DNA of 64,000 nucleotides, taken from the NCBI GenBank assembly GCA_963759375.1, contig CAVWYY010000004.1, positions 1-64,000 of the forward strand, in the 5' to 3' direction. Below, in pieces: positions 36,372 through 44,999 of the stretch (position 1 is its first letter; every line of letters starts with the position of its first letter). Under the pieces are notes generated by a model, which did not search any database, had not been told where the DNA came from, and was given only the letters and a program-made list of their open reading frames with translations. Source of the stretch: DASSUW01 sp963759375. GTDB lineage: Bacteria; Actinomycetota; Thermoleophilia; Solirubrobacterales; Solirubrobacteraceae. The position numbers and the translations under genes are program-made.

Positions 36372-36917
36372 TCACGCGGCTTCGTCGAGCAGCGGCTTGA
36401 ACGCCGGGTGCTGCAACGCCTCGGCCGCGTCCGGGTGGTCGAGCACCTGCTGGAAGGCAGCGTTGACGCGCTGCGCCTTGCGGATCTCCTTGACCGTGCC
36501 GCCGTAGTTCCGCTGGTAGGCGGCCGCGGTCTGCTGGGCGCTGAGGACGAACGCTTTCACGGCAGCGAGGTCGGGAAGTCCGTCGTAGCCCTCCGTGTGC
36601 CCGAAGATCGCGACGAACAGCGCGAGGGTGGGCCCAGAGGTGAAGAAGTCGTCCATGTAGGCGTCCCACGGGCCGTCGAAGCTCGTGATGAACGCGAGCC
36701 GCGTGTCGTCGTCGAAGAGCACGAACCTCGCCTCGTGGATCGTGCTGATCGCCATGCCGTAGTCGCCCGGCCGGTACCCCGGCGTGTTCTGCAGGTCGCG
36801 GAGGGCCGCGCGCATCGTCTCACCCTCACCGGGCTTGACCCGGAAGAACAGGCTGAACTCGCTCGTCGGCCCGACGCTGACGCCTGGGCGGGGAGATCCT
36901 GTCTCGGTCGTGGCCAT
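36372..36917 (-). CDS. Conserved protein of unknown function, first gene of the DyP operon
   Basis: A 181-residue soluble protein with FSLFFRVKPGEGETMRAALR, TIHEARFVLFDDDTRLAFIT then SFDGPWDAYMDDFFTSGPTL, and a helical C-terminus. The alternating strand/helix pattern suggests a ferredoxin-like alpha/beta fold, perhaps related to the dimeric alpha-beta-barrel superfamily that includes DyP and EthD (inference). AGGAGGAG lies just before the ATG. The gap to the DUF4331 start is 12 bp. I do not recognise the family. Confidence 0.75.
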   Translation of the reverse strand: MATTETGSPRPGVSVGPTSEFSLFFRVKPGEGETMRAALRDLQNTPGYRPGDYGMAISTIHEARFVLFDDDTRLAFITSFDGPWDAYMDDFFTSGPTLALFVAIFGHTEGYDGLPDLAAVKAFVLSAQQTAAAYQRNYGGTVKEIRKAQRVNAAFQQVLDHPDAAEALQHPAFKPLLDEAA

Positions 36918-37073
36918 TCGCTCCTCCTCTAGGTTCAGGCAGGGAGCCTCGCCCCACGGATCCCGACACTCAGGTTCCTCGCCGCAGGAGCACTGCGCAT
37001 CATCCCGATGAGGTGACGCGTAGCATCGCCAGGAGATGCCGCTGATGAGCGCGAGTGTCGGTGACGCTCAACG

Positions 37074-37760
37074 ATGGCGCGCGACATGCTGAAGGGAATC
37101 AGCGAGATCCTGCCGTCCGCGGTCGGCGTGGCGATCAGCCCCGTGCCGATCATCGCCGTCACGCTGATGCTCTTCTCGCAACGCGCGCGGGTCAACGGAC
37201 CCGCGTTCCTGGTCGGCTGGGTCGTCGCACTCGTCATCGTGAGCGGTGTCGCCTATAGCCTCGCCGATCAAGCCGACGCCGCCACCGACAGCACCACCGC
37301 TGACACGATCGCGTGGGGCAGCGTCGTGTTCGGCGTGCTCTTCCTGCTGCTCGGCGTTCGCACCTGGCGCCATCGCCCCGCGCCCGGAGCGCAGCACGAC
37401 CTGCCGAAGTGGATGGCCGGCATGGACGTCCTCACGCCCGGCAAGGCGCTCGGTCTCGGCCTGCTGCTGGCCGGGGTCAGTCCGAAGAACCTGATGTTGG
37501 CGGCCGCAGCGGGGGCCGGGCTCGCGACACTCGGACTCTCGACCGGGGACGCCGTCGGCTCGCTGATCGTCTTCGTCGTCATCGGCAGCGTCACGATCGG
37601 CGCGCCGGTCCTCTACTACCTGTTCGGCGGCGCCGGCGCAGGGGCTCGACTGCGCGACCTCAAGAACTGGCTCGCCATGCACAACGACGCTGTCATGACG
37701 GTCCTGTTCCTCGTCCTGGGCGCCAAGCTCATCGCCGACGGATTGTCGCCACTCGGCTGA
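37074..37760 (+). CDS. GAP/Sap-family (LysE-like) membrane protein
   Basis: A 228-residue protein with six hydrophobic helices; it opens ISEILPSAVGVAISPVPIIAV and has LLLAGVSPKNLMLAAAAGAG in the middle, the pattern of GAP-family (LysE-related) transporters known from mycobacterial glycolipid export. Only plus-strand cargo gene of the island. ATG 37074 is chosen; an in-frame ATG follows four codons later. No clear ribosome-binding site. Confidence 0.8.
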   Translation: MARDMLKGISEILPSAVGVAISPVPIIAVTLMLFSQRARVNGPAFLVGWVVALVIVSGVAYSLADQADAATDSTTADTIAWGSVVFGVLFLLLGVRTWRHRPAPGAQHDLPKWMAGMDVLTPGKALGLGLLLAGVSPKNLMLAAAAGAGLATLGLSTGDAVGSLIVFVVIGSVTIGAPVLYYLFGGAGAGARLRDLKNWLAMHNDAVMTVLFLVLGAKLIADGLSPLG

Positions 37761-37974
37761 AGACCGCCGCTCGGTGCGGGACGGCATCCGTTGCGGAGGA
37801 ACGCGGCCGTGGGGTGCTCGAGCTCGTGGCCCGAACACTCCGCAACCGAGTCGAAGCACAGCCAAAATATGCAACGGCTCAGCAACCCTTCACCAAGCCA
37901 GCGAGCTAGGCCCCAACCTCACCTCCAATCGACAGCAGCACCCAGGCAGGGCACGCGCCCGCGCTGCTCGCTCG

Positions 37975-38323
37975 TCGCGGCGAGAGGCCGCTGCCGGAAG
38001 GCGTGAGCGCGCACAAGCTCCGCCACACGTTCGCGTCGATCCTCTACGTCCGCGGCGAGGACCCGCCCTATGTGATGGCCCAGCTCGGCCACACCGACGC
38101 GGGCTTCACGCTCCGCGTGTACGCCCACGCGATGCGCCGCGACGAGGGCGACAAGGAGCGGCTCAAGGCACTCGTCGAGGGCCGCGATTGGGCACCACGG
38201 GGGTCCAAACGCTCCCAGCAGACGCTTGCGCGGAAGCGTCCGGAAACGATGAAACCCCCGCAGATGCAGGGGTTTCAGACGATGGGCGCGGCGGGTTTCG
38301 AACCTGCGACCTCTCGCGTGTGA
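37975..38323 (+). pseudogene. Tyrosine recombinase/integrase C-terminal fragment
   Basis: From about 37975 the frame reads ERPLPEGVSAHKLRHTFASI, then PPYVMAQLGHTDAGFTLRVYAHAMRR, i.e. the H-x-x-R, LGH and catalytic Tyr boxes of a phage-type integrase. The N-terminal three quarters are absent; the 200 bp upstream hold no readable integrase. The frame runs on into the antisense of tRNA-Val and stops at 38323. Its position next to the tRNA supports the island interpretation. Confidence 0.82.
38251..38276 (-). terminator. Hairpin downstream of tRNA-Val
   Basis: Perfect 8-bp stem GAAACCCC / GGGGTTTC with a 10-base loop, beginning 7 bases after the tRNA 3' end on the minus strand and followed by ATCGTTTCC. 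Probable tRNA terminator; it lies on the island side of the att repeat. Confidence 0.55.
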
Positions 38324-38327
38324 AGCG
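38281..38327 (-). repeat. att-like repeat within tRNA-Val (tRNA-proximal island end)
   Basis: This is the 47-bp partner of 31612-31658, covering the tRNA from its 3' end to the anticodon loop plus two bases beyond the discriminator. The identity stops on the 5' side at the same base in both copies. Confidence 0.78.
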
Positions 38328-38354
38328 AGCGCTCTCCCACTGAGCTACGCGCCC
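38283..38354 (-). tRNA. tRNA-Val (anticodon CAC)
   Basis: Read on the minus strand: acceptor GGGCGCG pairs with CGCGCCC, the D-arm is AGCTCAGTGGGAGAGC, the anticodon stem CTCGC / GCGAG encloses TTCACAC (anticodon CAC, codon GUG), and the T-arm loop contains GTTCGAAAC. Discriminator A; CCA is not encoded. All stems are intact, so the gene is functional and serves as the island's integration site. Confidence 0.95.
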
Positions 38355-38394
38355 TGAGGCGCCGAGTCTAGCGCCGGACGGGTATGCCTACTGT

Positions 38395-39318
38395 ATGTCC
38401 GTGCCGACCGTCAGCGTCGTGATTCCCACACTCGGGAACTGGTCGCTGCTGGAGCGCGCCGTGGCGAGCTCGCGCGCGCAGACGGAGGTCGACGTGCAGG
38501 TCGTCGTCGCGCTCGACGGCGAAGCGGTCAGGGACTGGCGGTCGCACGACTTCCTCGTCGGCGACGACGTCGTGGTGCTCCCGTCGGCCGACCGCCGCGG
38601 CGTCGCGAGCGCGCGCAACGCGGGCCTCGAGGCGGCGGACGGCGAATGGGTCGCGTTGCTCGACGACGATGACCTGTGGGCTCCCGACAAGCTCCTGCGC
38701 CAGCTTGCGGCCGCGGCTGAGGCGGACGCCGACTGGGCGTACTCGTCGGCGCTCCAGGTCGACGACCAGCTCACGCCGGTCACCGTCGACGTCGCTCCGC
38801 CGGTCGAGGCCCTCCAGAGCGACATGCTCACCCACAACCCGATCCCCGCCTGCGCCTCGAACATCCTGTGCCGAACCGCGCTGGCACGCGAGATCGCGTT
38901 CGACCCGGCGCTCAAGCACTTCGCCGACTGGGATTTCGCCGTCCGCCTGATCGACGCGGCGCCGGGCGCCCGCGTCCGTGACGTGCTCGTCGGCTACGTG
39001 CTGCACGACGAGAGCATGCACGTGGCCGGGCTGAGCGGGGTCGACGCCGAGTTCCGCTATCTGCGCGACCGCCACGGGCGCGAAGGGCGCCAGCTCGGCA
39101 GCGTGGCCGTGACGCGCTGGATCGCCGCGGGGCAGCGGGCGGCGGGCCACCGCGGACGGGCCGCGATCGCGTACATGCGCGGCGCGCTGCGGTACCGCAG
39201 CCCCGCGGACGTAGCGAGGGCCGTCGCCGCGTTGATGGGGGAGCGAGTCATGCGCCTCGGACGGCGCCGGCGCCCCGCACCGGCACCAGCACCCGAGTGG
39301 CTTTCGCGCCCCGTCTGA
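38395..39318 (+). CDS. Family 2 glycosyltransferase
   Basis: A 307-residue GT-A enzyme starting VPTVSVVIPTLGNWSLLERA. RGVASARNAGLEAADGEWVA, followed by LLDDDDLW (metal-binding Asp cluster), is the classic GT2 core. The C-terminal third is basic and may associate with the membrane. It is the first gene of the plus-strand run GT2 - flippase - GT4 - GT of the exopolysaccharide locus. The sugar donor is unknown. Confidence 0.9.
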   Translation: MSVPTVSVVIPTLGNWSLLERAVASSRAQTEVDVQVVVALDGEAVRDWRSHDFLVGDDVVVLPSADRRGVASARNAGLEAADGEWVALLDDDDLWAPDKLLRQLAAAAEADADWAYSSALQVDDQLTPVTVDVAPPVEALQSDMLTHNPIPACASNILCRTALAREIAFDPALKHFADWDFAVRLIDAAPGARVRDVLVGYVLHDESMHVAGLSGVDAEFRYLRDRHGREGRQLGSVAVTRWIAAGQRAAGHRGRAAIAYMRGALRYRSPADVARAVAALMGERVMRLGRRRRPAPAPAPEWLSRPV

Positions 39319-39337
39319 CTAAGCTGCCCGCGAGCGC

Positions 39338-40813
39338 ATGAGCGACGACCAGCCCAGCGGCTCCGGCCTCGTCCGGCTGGCGCGCAACGGCGCCCTCAAC
39401 GCGTCGGCCGACGTGCTGGCAAAGGTGTGCTCGCTCGTCTTCTTCGCGCTGGTCGCGCGCCGCCTGGGCGAGGACACGCTCGGCCACTACGTCTTCGCGC
39501 TGGCGATCACGAGCCTGATCTGGTCGTTCGCCGGCTTCGGCCTCGATCGCATGGCGCTGCGCGACATCGCCCGCGACCCGCCGGTCATGCGCAGCATCGC
39601 GTTCCCGATGGCCGCGATGAAGGCGATCGCGGCCGCCGCGGCCGCCGCGCTCGTGGCACTCGCCCTCGCCATCGGGGGAGAGAACCGCGAGGCGTGGTCG
39701 CTCGTGCTGATCCTCGGTGGCTCGACGGCGCTGGGCATGGCGACCTCGACGGCGCAGACGATCTTCCAGGCGCACGAGCGGATGGAGTACGTCTTCCTCA
39801 CCAAGGTCCCGTGGGCGCTCACGAGCGCCGTGCTCGGCATCACGGTCATCCTCAACGGCGGCGGGATCGTCTCCGCGACGGCGATCTCCGCGCTGGGCGT
39901 CTCGATCGTGGGCACGGTGTGGGCGTGGTCGCTCGTGCACCGCCACTTCGGCCGCCCGCACCGCGGCCTGCGCATCCGCGAGTGGCCCGGGCTGTTCGGC
40001 AAGGCGATCCCGTTCAGCTTCCAGGAGATGCTCGGGCAGGTGATCTTCCGGTTCGACACCGTCCTGCTGGCGATCGTGGCCGCCAGCGCGGTCGTCGGCG
40101 CGTACGGCGCCGCCTACCGGATGCTCGAGTCGACGCTGTTCATCGCGTGGTCGATCGGCTTCGCAGTGATGCCGATGTTCTCCTATCTGCACAGCGGACC
40201 CGACGGCTCGCTCACGCACATGTTCGAGGGAGCGCTCAAGCTCGTCCTCGTGCTGATGGCGCCGATCGCCGCCGCGCTGTTCGTGTGCGCGCCTGCGGTG
40301 ATCGACGTCGTGTACGGGCTCCCGCGCTACGAGTCGTCGGTCGAGATCCTGCGCCTGCTCGCGCCCGCGGTGGCGATCTACAGCGTCGGCCACATCGCCG
40401 GGCTGCTCGTGCTCGTCCGGCGCCGCGGGCGGGTGACCGTGACGATCTCGGCGGTGGTGGCCGCCGTCAACATCGTGGCCTGCGCGGTGCTGATCCCGCT
40501 GATCGAGGCCGAGGGCGCCGCGATCGCGACGCTGATCAGCGAAGGCCTGCTCGCCGTGCTCGGCCTCGCCCTCGCCCGCCGCGCCACGGGCAGCAAGCGG
40601 CTGATGTGGGTCGCCGGCACGCCGCTGGTCGCGGCCGTCGCGATGGGGCTGGCGATGTGGCCGGTGAACGACACGCTGTGGCTGGCGCTGCCGATCGGCG
40701 CGGTCGTCTACATGGGCGTCCTGCTCGCGCTCGAGGCGCACCGGCTGCGGGACGACATCGCGCTGTTCCGCTCGATCAGCGCGCATCGGCCGGCCGAGGT
40801 GTTCGTGCCGTGA
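39338..40813 (+). CDS. Wzx-like polysaccharide flippase (MOP superfamily)
   Basis: A 491-residue protein with about 14 hydrophobic helices and the N-terminal amphipathic LARNGALNASADVLAKVCSL typical of oligosaccharide flippases. It would flip lipid-linked repeat units across the membrane for polymerisation by the Wzy-like proteins in this locus. The stop overlaps the next gene by GTGA. Confidence 0.88.
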   Translation: MSDDQPSGSGLVRLARNGALNASADVLAKVCSLVFFALVARRLGEDTLGHYVFALAITSLIWSFAGFGLDRMALRDIARDPPVMRSIAFPMAAMKAIAAAAAAALVALALAIGGENREAWSLVLILGGSTALGMATSTAQTIFQAHERMEYVFLTKVPWALTSAVLGITVILNGGGIVSATAISALGVSIVGTVWAWSLVHRHFGRPHRGLRIREWPGLFGKAIPFSFQEMLGQVIFRFDTVLLAIVAASAVVGAYGAAYRMLESTLFIAWSIGFAVMPMFSYLHSGPDGSLTHMFEGALKLVLVLMAPIAAALFVCAPAVIDVVYGLPRYESSVEILRLLAPAVAIYSVGHIAGLLVLVRRRGRVTVTISAVVAAVNIVACAVLIPLIEAEGAAIATLISEGLLAVLGLALARRATGSKRLMWVAGTPLVAAVAMGLAMWPVNDTLWLALPIGAVVYMGVLLALEAHRLRDDIALFRSISAHRPAEVFVP

Positions 40814-41850
40814 CCCGCGTGCTGCACGTGCTGCAGCCGGACGACGGCGGCGTCGTCAAGCACGTCACGCAGCTCGCGGGCGCGCTGCACCGCCGGGGCT
40901 GGGACGTGGAGATCGCCTGCTCGCGCCGCGCCGCGCCCGCGCTGGCGGCCACCGGGGCGCCGATCCACATGCTTCCGTTCCGCCGCTCGCCCGGGCCGGG
41001 CGACCTGCGCACGGCGTGGGCGCTCCGGCGGCTCGACGCCGCCAAGCGCTACGACCTGGTGCACGCGCACTCGTCGAAGGCGGGCGCGATCGCCCGCGCG
41101 GTGCTGCCCGACCGCCGCCGCATCGTCTACACGCCGCACTGCTTCGCGTTCGCGAGCGACCTCGGCCGCGCCCGCCACCTCTACCGCATCGTCGAGCAGG
41201 CGCTGATCCCGGCGACCGGCGCGCTGATCGCCTGCTCGGACTGGGAGCGGGGCATCGCCGCCCAGCTGTTCGGCGCCCGCCCGCGCGTGATCCGCAACGG
41301 CGTGCCGCCGTGCGCGCCCGCCGAGCCGCACCCGGCGCTGGCCGCCGCGCCGAAGCCGGTCGTCGGCTTCCTCGCGCGGCTCGACCCACAGAAGGATCCC
41401 CTCGCGCTCGTGCGTGCCGCCGGCGCGGTCGACGGCACGGTGGCGATCGTCGGCAACGGCAGCCTGGAGCCGGAGGTGCGCGCCGCCCCGGACGTCCTGC
41501 ACCTCCCGTTCGAGGGCCCGGTCGAGACGTACCTGCACGGCTTCGACCTCTACGTGCTGCCGTCGCGCTGGGAGTCGCTGCCGATCGCGGTGCTCGAGGC
41601 GATGGCGTGCGGGCTGCCGGTGCTCGCGACCGACGTCGGCGGCACCTCCGAGGCCGTGCGCGACGGCGTGACCGGCGAGCTCGTCCCTCCCGGTGACGAC
41701 GCGGCCCTCGCCGCCGCGCTGCGGCGCCTGACGGCCGACCCCGAGGCGCTGCGCCCGATGGGGGAGGCGGGCCGCGACCGCGCCGCCCGCGAGTTCAGCC
41801 TCGAGCGGATGACGCGCGAGGTCGAGGCCCTGTACCGGGAGCTGCTGTGA
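40810..41850 (+). CDS. Family 4 glycosyltransferase
   Basis: A 346-residue GT-B enzyme. The N-terminal domain has DGGVVKHVTQLAGALHRRGW and the HAHSSKAG block. The C-terminal donor domain has VVGFLARLDPQKDPLALV, then PSRWESLPIAVLEAMACGLP, the E-x7-E retaining signature. The GTG start overlaps the flippase stop and its own stop overlaps the next gene (GTGA), giving tight coupling. Confidence 0.9.
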   Translation: MTRVLHVLQPDDGGVVKHVTQLAGALHRRGWDVEIACSRRAAPALAATGAPIHMLPFRRSPGPGDLRTAWALRRLDAAKRYDLVHAHSSKAGAIARAVLPDRRRIVYTPHCFAFASDLGRARHLYRIVEQALIPATGALIACSDWERGIAAQLFGARPRVIRNGVPPCAPAEPHPALAAAPKPVVGFLARLDPQKDPLALVRAAGAVDGTVAIVGNGSLEPEVRAAPDVLHLPFEGPVETYLHGFDLYVLPSRWESLPIAVLEAMACGLPVLATDVGGTSEAVRDGVTGELVPPGDDAALAAALRRLTADPEALRPMGEAGRDRAAREFSLERMTREVEALYRELL

Positions 41851-42860
41851 GGGCGTCGCAGGTTTCCGCCGTGCACGGCGCGAGCCGCTGGAAGCTGCTG
41901 GTGAAGGGGACGCTGGCCGGCAAGATGGCCGCTGCGCTGCGCCGCCGACCGACCCGCAGGTCGCAGCCGGCGCCCGGGCCGGCGCCGGCCTCGCGCGGAC
42001 GCTTCCGCGTCGTGTACCTCGTGCTCTGCGGGCCGGGCGAGCTGCAGCCGATGAGCGACCTGATCGACAGCATCCGCACCTACGAGGGCGACGCCGCCAA
42101 GGTGCTGGTCGTCGAGGACGCGACGCCGGACGTGCGCTGGCCCGACGTCCGCGCCCGCTTCCCGGACGTCGACGTGATCCGTGCCCGCCGCCCCACCGGC
42201 GGCCCGCCGCGGCTGTCGCCGCCGCTCGCGCTCGGCTACCGGACCGCGCTCGAGCGCTTCGAGTTCGACGTCGTCTGCAAGCTCGACACCGACGCGCTGG
42301 TCACCGGACCGGGCCTCGGTGCGCGCGCGGCGGCGCGCTTCGCGGAGGATGCGCGGCTCGGCATGCTCGGCACCGTGGGCATGCGCGCCGACGGCGTGCC
42401 CGAGGACTACACGTACGACGCCTGGGTGCTCGATCACGAGCGCCGCTGGAGCCGGGCCGTACGCGACCGCCTGGCCCGCGCGCGGGCGGGGTCCTACGAC
42501 GGCCGCAAGGTACACGGCGGCGTCTACGTGATCGGCCGCCGGGCGCTCGAGGCGATGGACCTCGCCACCGACCCGCCGTGGTGGTCGCAGATCGGCGAGG
42601 ACCTGTGGTTCTCGCTCGGCGTGTGCGCCGCCGGCTTCGAACTCGGCTCGTGGGGCGCGCCCGGCGAGCCGACGGCGAGCGCGTCGAAGTGGCTGCCGGT
42701 GCCGCTCGCCGAGATCCGCGGGCGCGGGGTGCTGGCCGTGCACTCGGTGCGTCGCGGCGCGGACGGCGAGAGCGAGGCGACGGTGCGCGCCGCGCTACGC
42801 GCGCAGCGCGCCGGCGTACACCTGCGCGGTGCCGGCGACCATTCGGTCGAGTCCGAATAG
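41847..42860 (+). CDS. Glycosyltransferase-like protein (GT-A fold)
   Basis: A 337-residue protein. After a basic, Ala/Pro-rich leader (about 1-50) comes RFRVVYLVLCGPGELQPM, then VVCKLDTDALVTGPGL with a DxD metal site, and WWSQIGEDLWFSLGVCAAG. This resembles nucleotide-diphospho-sugar transferases such as those acting on surface glycans, but no exact family is assigned. Starts at GTG 41847 overlapping the GT4 stop. The last 66 bases overlap tail-to-tail with the next GT4 gene. Confidence 0.72.
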   Translation: MRASQVSAVHGASRWKLLVKGTLAGKMAAALRRRPTRRSQPAPGPAPASRGRFRVVYLVLCGPGELQPMSDLIDSIRTYEGDAAKVLVVEDATPDVRWPDVRARFPDVDVIRARRPTGGPPRLSPPLALGYRTALERFEFDVVCKLDTDALVTGPGLGARAAARFAEDARLGMLGTVGMRADGVPEDYTYDAWVLDHERRWSRAVRDRLARARAGSYDGRKVHGGVYVIGRRALEAMDLATDPPWWSQIGEDLWFSLGVCAAGFELGSWGAPGEPTASASKWLPVPLAEIRGRGVLAVHSVRRGADGESEATVRAALRAQRAGVHLRGAGDHSVESE

Positions 42861-43859
42861 CGCGGCGTGCCTGGCGCGCGACGCCGCGTCGCGCCCACCC
42901 GGGTTCGCGAGCACCTCGACGATCGCCTCGGCCAGGGCGACGGGGTCGCCCGGCGGCACGAGCACGCCGGTGTCGGCGGTCACCGCCTCGCGCGTGCCAC
43001 CGACGTCGGTCGCCACCTGCGGCGTCCCGCACGCCAGCGCCTCGACGATCGCCACCGGGAACGCCTCGTAGTCCGACGACAGGACGAAGCAGTCGAGCCC
43101 GCTCAGCCAGCCCTCCATCGGCGGCGCGAACGGGATGAACGCCACGCGCGGGTCGGCCTGCGCGCGCAGCTCGCCGAGCAGCGGCCCGTTGCCGATCACG
43201 GCCAGCCGCGCATCGGGCAGCTTGTCGAGCACGAGCGGGGCGGCGGACAGGAACACGTCGACGCGCTTCTGCTCGCGCAGCACCGACACCGTGGCCGCGA
43301 CCGGCCGGCCGAGCGACGACAGCGCGGCGGGCACCGCCGCTCCCGCGCACGGCAGGACGCCGTTGTGCACCACGGCCAGCTTCGCCGGCTTGGCGATCCG
43401 GTGCGCGAGCGCCTCGCGCCGCTCGTCCTCGGCGACGCAGAGGATCGTCCGCGTCAGCGGCGCCAGCGCACGCTCGATCGCCTCGGCGAGCTTCCGGCGA
43501 CGCGCGCTGTACTGGAGCGATAGGAACGGGAAGCAGTGCGGGCTGTGCACGACCGGGACGCGCAGCGCCGCCGCGACCGGCCGGGCGATCACGCCGGCCT
43601 TGGCCGAGTGCGTGTGGACGAGGTCGGGCCGGCGCCGTCGCAGCAGCTTCGCCAGGCCGATCGCCGCGGCGGCGTCATCGCGCGGCGAGCCGTACCCGGG
43701 CCGCAGCGGCAGCCGGTGCGCTCCCGGATAGCGCGGCGCCTCGAGGGGTCCGGCGATCTCGACCTCGTAGCCATGCCCGGGCAGGTGCGCGGCCAGCGCC
43801 GCGACCACCTCGGCCGTCCCGCCCTCCGCGGGCTCGACGACCATGAGAACGCGCGGCAC
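42795..43859 (-). CDS. Family 4 glycosyltransferase
   Basis: A 354-residue GT-B enzyme: VLMVVEPAEGGTAEVVAALA at the N-terminus, DLVHTHSAKAGVIARP, and SSDYEAFPVAIVEALACGTP as the E-x7-E donor-site motif, followed by GGTREAV. Start GTG 43859 gives VPRVLMVVE; an upstream ATG at 43910 would add 17 non-conserved Arg-rich residues. It is divergent from the GT4 at 43931 with about 70 bp between them. Confidence 0.88.
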   Translation of the reverse strand: MPRVLMVVEPAEGGTAEVVAALAAHLPGHGYEVEIAGPLEAPRYPGAHRLPLRPGYGSPRDDAAAAIGLAKLLRRRRPDLVHTHSAKAGVIARPVAAALRVPVVHSPHCFPFLSLQYSARRRKLAEAIERALAPLTRTILCVAEDERREALAHRIAKPAKLAVVHNGVLPCAGAAVPAALSSLGRPVAATVSVLREQKRVDVFLSAAPLVLDKLPDARLAVIGNGPLLGELRAQADPRVAFIPFAPPMEGWLSGLDCFVLSSDYEAFPVAIVEALACGTPQVATDVGGTREAVTADTGVLVPPGDPVALAEAIVEVLANPGGRDAASRARHAALFGLDRMVAGTAQVYAGALRA

Positions 43860-43930
43860 GCGCCGCAGACTAGTACCGGGGAACCGGCGACCGCGCGTGC
43901 ATCCGCACACCGGTACTAGCCTGCCGCGTC

Positions 43931-44999
43931 ATGCCGCTGCGGCCGCTCCTCGTCTCGCACACGGCCGCTCCCGGCGGCTCGAACACCGTGCTGCTGGCGA
44001 TGCTCGACCGGCGGCCGCCCGGCGTCGAGCCCGCGGTCGTGTTCCTCGCCGACGGGCCGGTGCGCGCCGCGGTGCGCGAGCGCGGGATCCCGGTCGCGCT
44101 CGTCGAGACCGGCCGGGCGCGGCACCTCCACCGCGCGCCCGGAGCCGTGCGCCGCATCCGCGGGCTGCTCGCCGCGCACGGGGCCGACGTGGTGTTCTCG
44201 CATCTCGCGAAGGCGCACCTGTACGCCGCGCCGGCGGCCCGGACGAAGGGCGTGCCCGCGCTGTGGTGGCAGCACGCGCTGCCCGGCCAGCAGCAGCTCC
44301 AGCACCGCGTGGCCGAGCGGATGGGCGCGGCGGCGATTGTCTGCTCTTCCGACTTCACGGCCGCGATGCAGCGCGCACGCACCCCGGGCACGCCGGTCGA
44401 GCGGATCCATCCCGGCACACCGCCCGCGCCGCCGGCGCCGCCCGGCGACGGCACGCGCGTCGGCACCATCGCGCGGCTGCAGCGATGGAAGCGGATCGAG
44501 CGGCTGCTCGACGCCGCGACGCTCGTGCTCGCCGAGCGGCCCGACGCGCGCTTCGAGGTGATCGGCGGGGGAGAGGACGCGGCCTACGCGGCCGAGCTGC
44601 AGGCGCGCGGCGCGCCGGTGGCGTTCGCCGGCCACCGGGACGACCCGTGGAGCCCCGGGTTCGACGTGCTCGTGCACACCGCCGAGCTCGAGCCGTTCGG
44701 ACTCGTCGTCGCCGAGGCGTTGGCGCGCGCCGTGCCGGTGATCGCACCCCGCACCGGCGGCCCCGCCGAGATCGTGCGCGACGGGGTCGACGGGCTGCTC
44801 GTCGATCCCGACGACCCGCGCGCCCTGGCGTCCGCGATCGTCACGCTGCTCGGCGACGCCGAGCTGCGCGCGGCGGATGGGCGACGCCGGCCGCGCCCAC
44901 GTCACGGACCGCTTCAGCGAGGAGCGGATGGCGCGGGACGCGTGGCACCTCGCCGAGCGTGTCGCAGCAGCGCCGCCAGGGCGCCGACCTCGAGGATGA
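43931..44999 (+). pseudogene. Family 4 glycosyltransferase with a C-terminal frameshift
   Basis: Nearly all of a GT4 is intact: LLVSHTAAPGGSNTVLLAML, VFSHLAKAHLYAAPAA, VGTIARLQRWKRIERLLDAA, and HTAELEPFGLVVAEALARAV. After LGDAELRAA the frame slips by one base at about 44877-44885. The correct continuation MGDAGRAHVTDRFSEERMAR ends at 44999 and is typical of GT4 tails. In the unshifted frame an unrelated Arg-rich tail runs to 45034. Only the last 40 residues are affected, so activity might survive, or this is a sequencing error. Confidence 0.8.

Larger units (their letters stand above)
31612..38327. mobile_element. Probable 6.7-kb genomic island integrated at tRNA-Val(CAC)
   Basis: It is bounded by 47-bp direct repeats, one within the intact tRNA and one at 31612-31658. 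A tyrosine-recombinase C-terminal fragment lies beside the intact tRNA, the usual place for the integrase. Cargo: the minus-strand operon unknown protein - DUF4331 - DyP peroxidase - crotonase - sulfite-oxidase-like enzyme, and a plus-strand GAP-family membrane protein. The integrase is truncated, so the island is probably immobile. Base composition does not obviously differ from the host. Confidence 0.7.

Noticed and set aside
38231..38323. Protein end reading MGAAGFEPATSRV
   Set aside because: This familiar string is the antisense translation of a tRNA 3' half, not part of a real protein.
43860..43910. Upstream ATG adding 17 residues to the minus-strand GT4
   Set aside because: The added residues (Cys/Arg-rich) are not like any GT4 N-terminus; GTG 43859 gives the normal VPRVLMVVE start.
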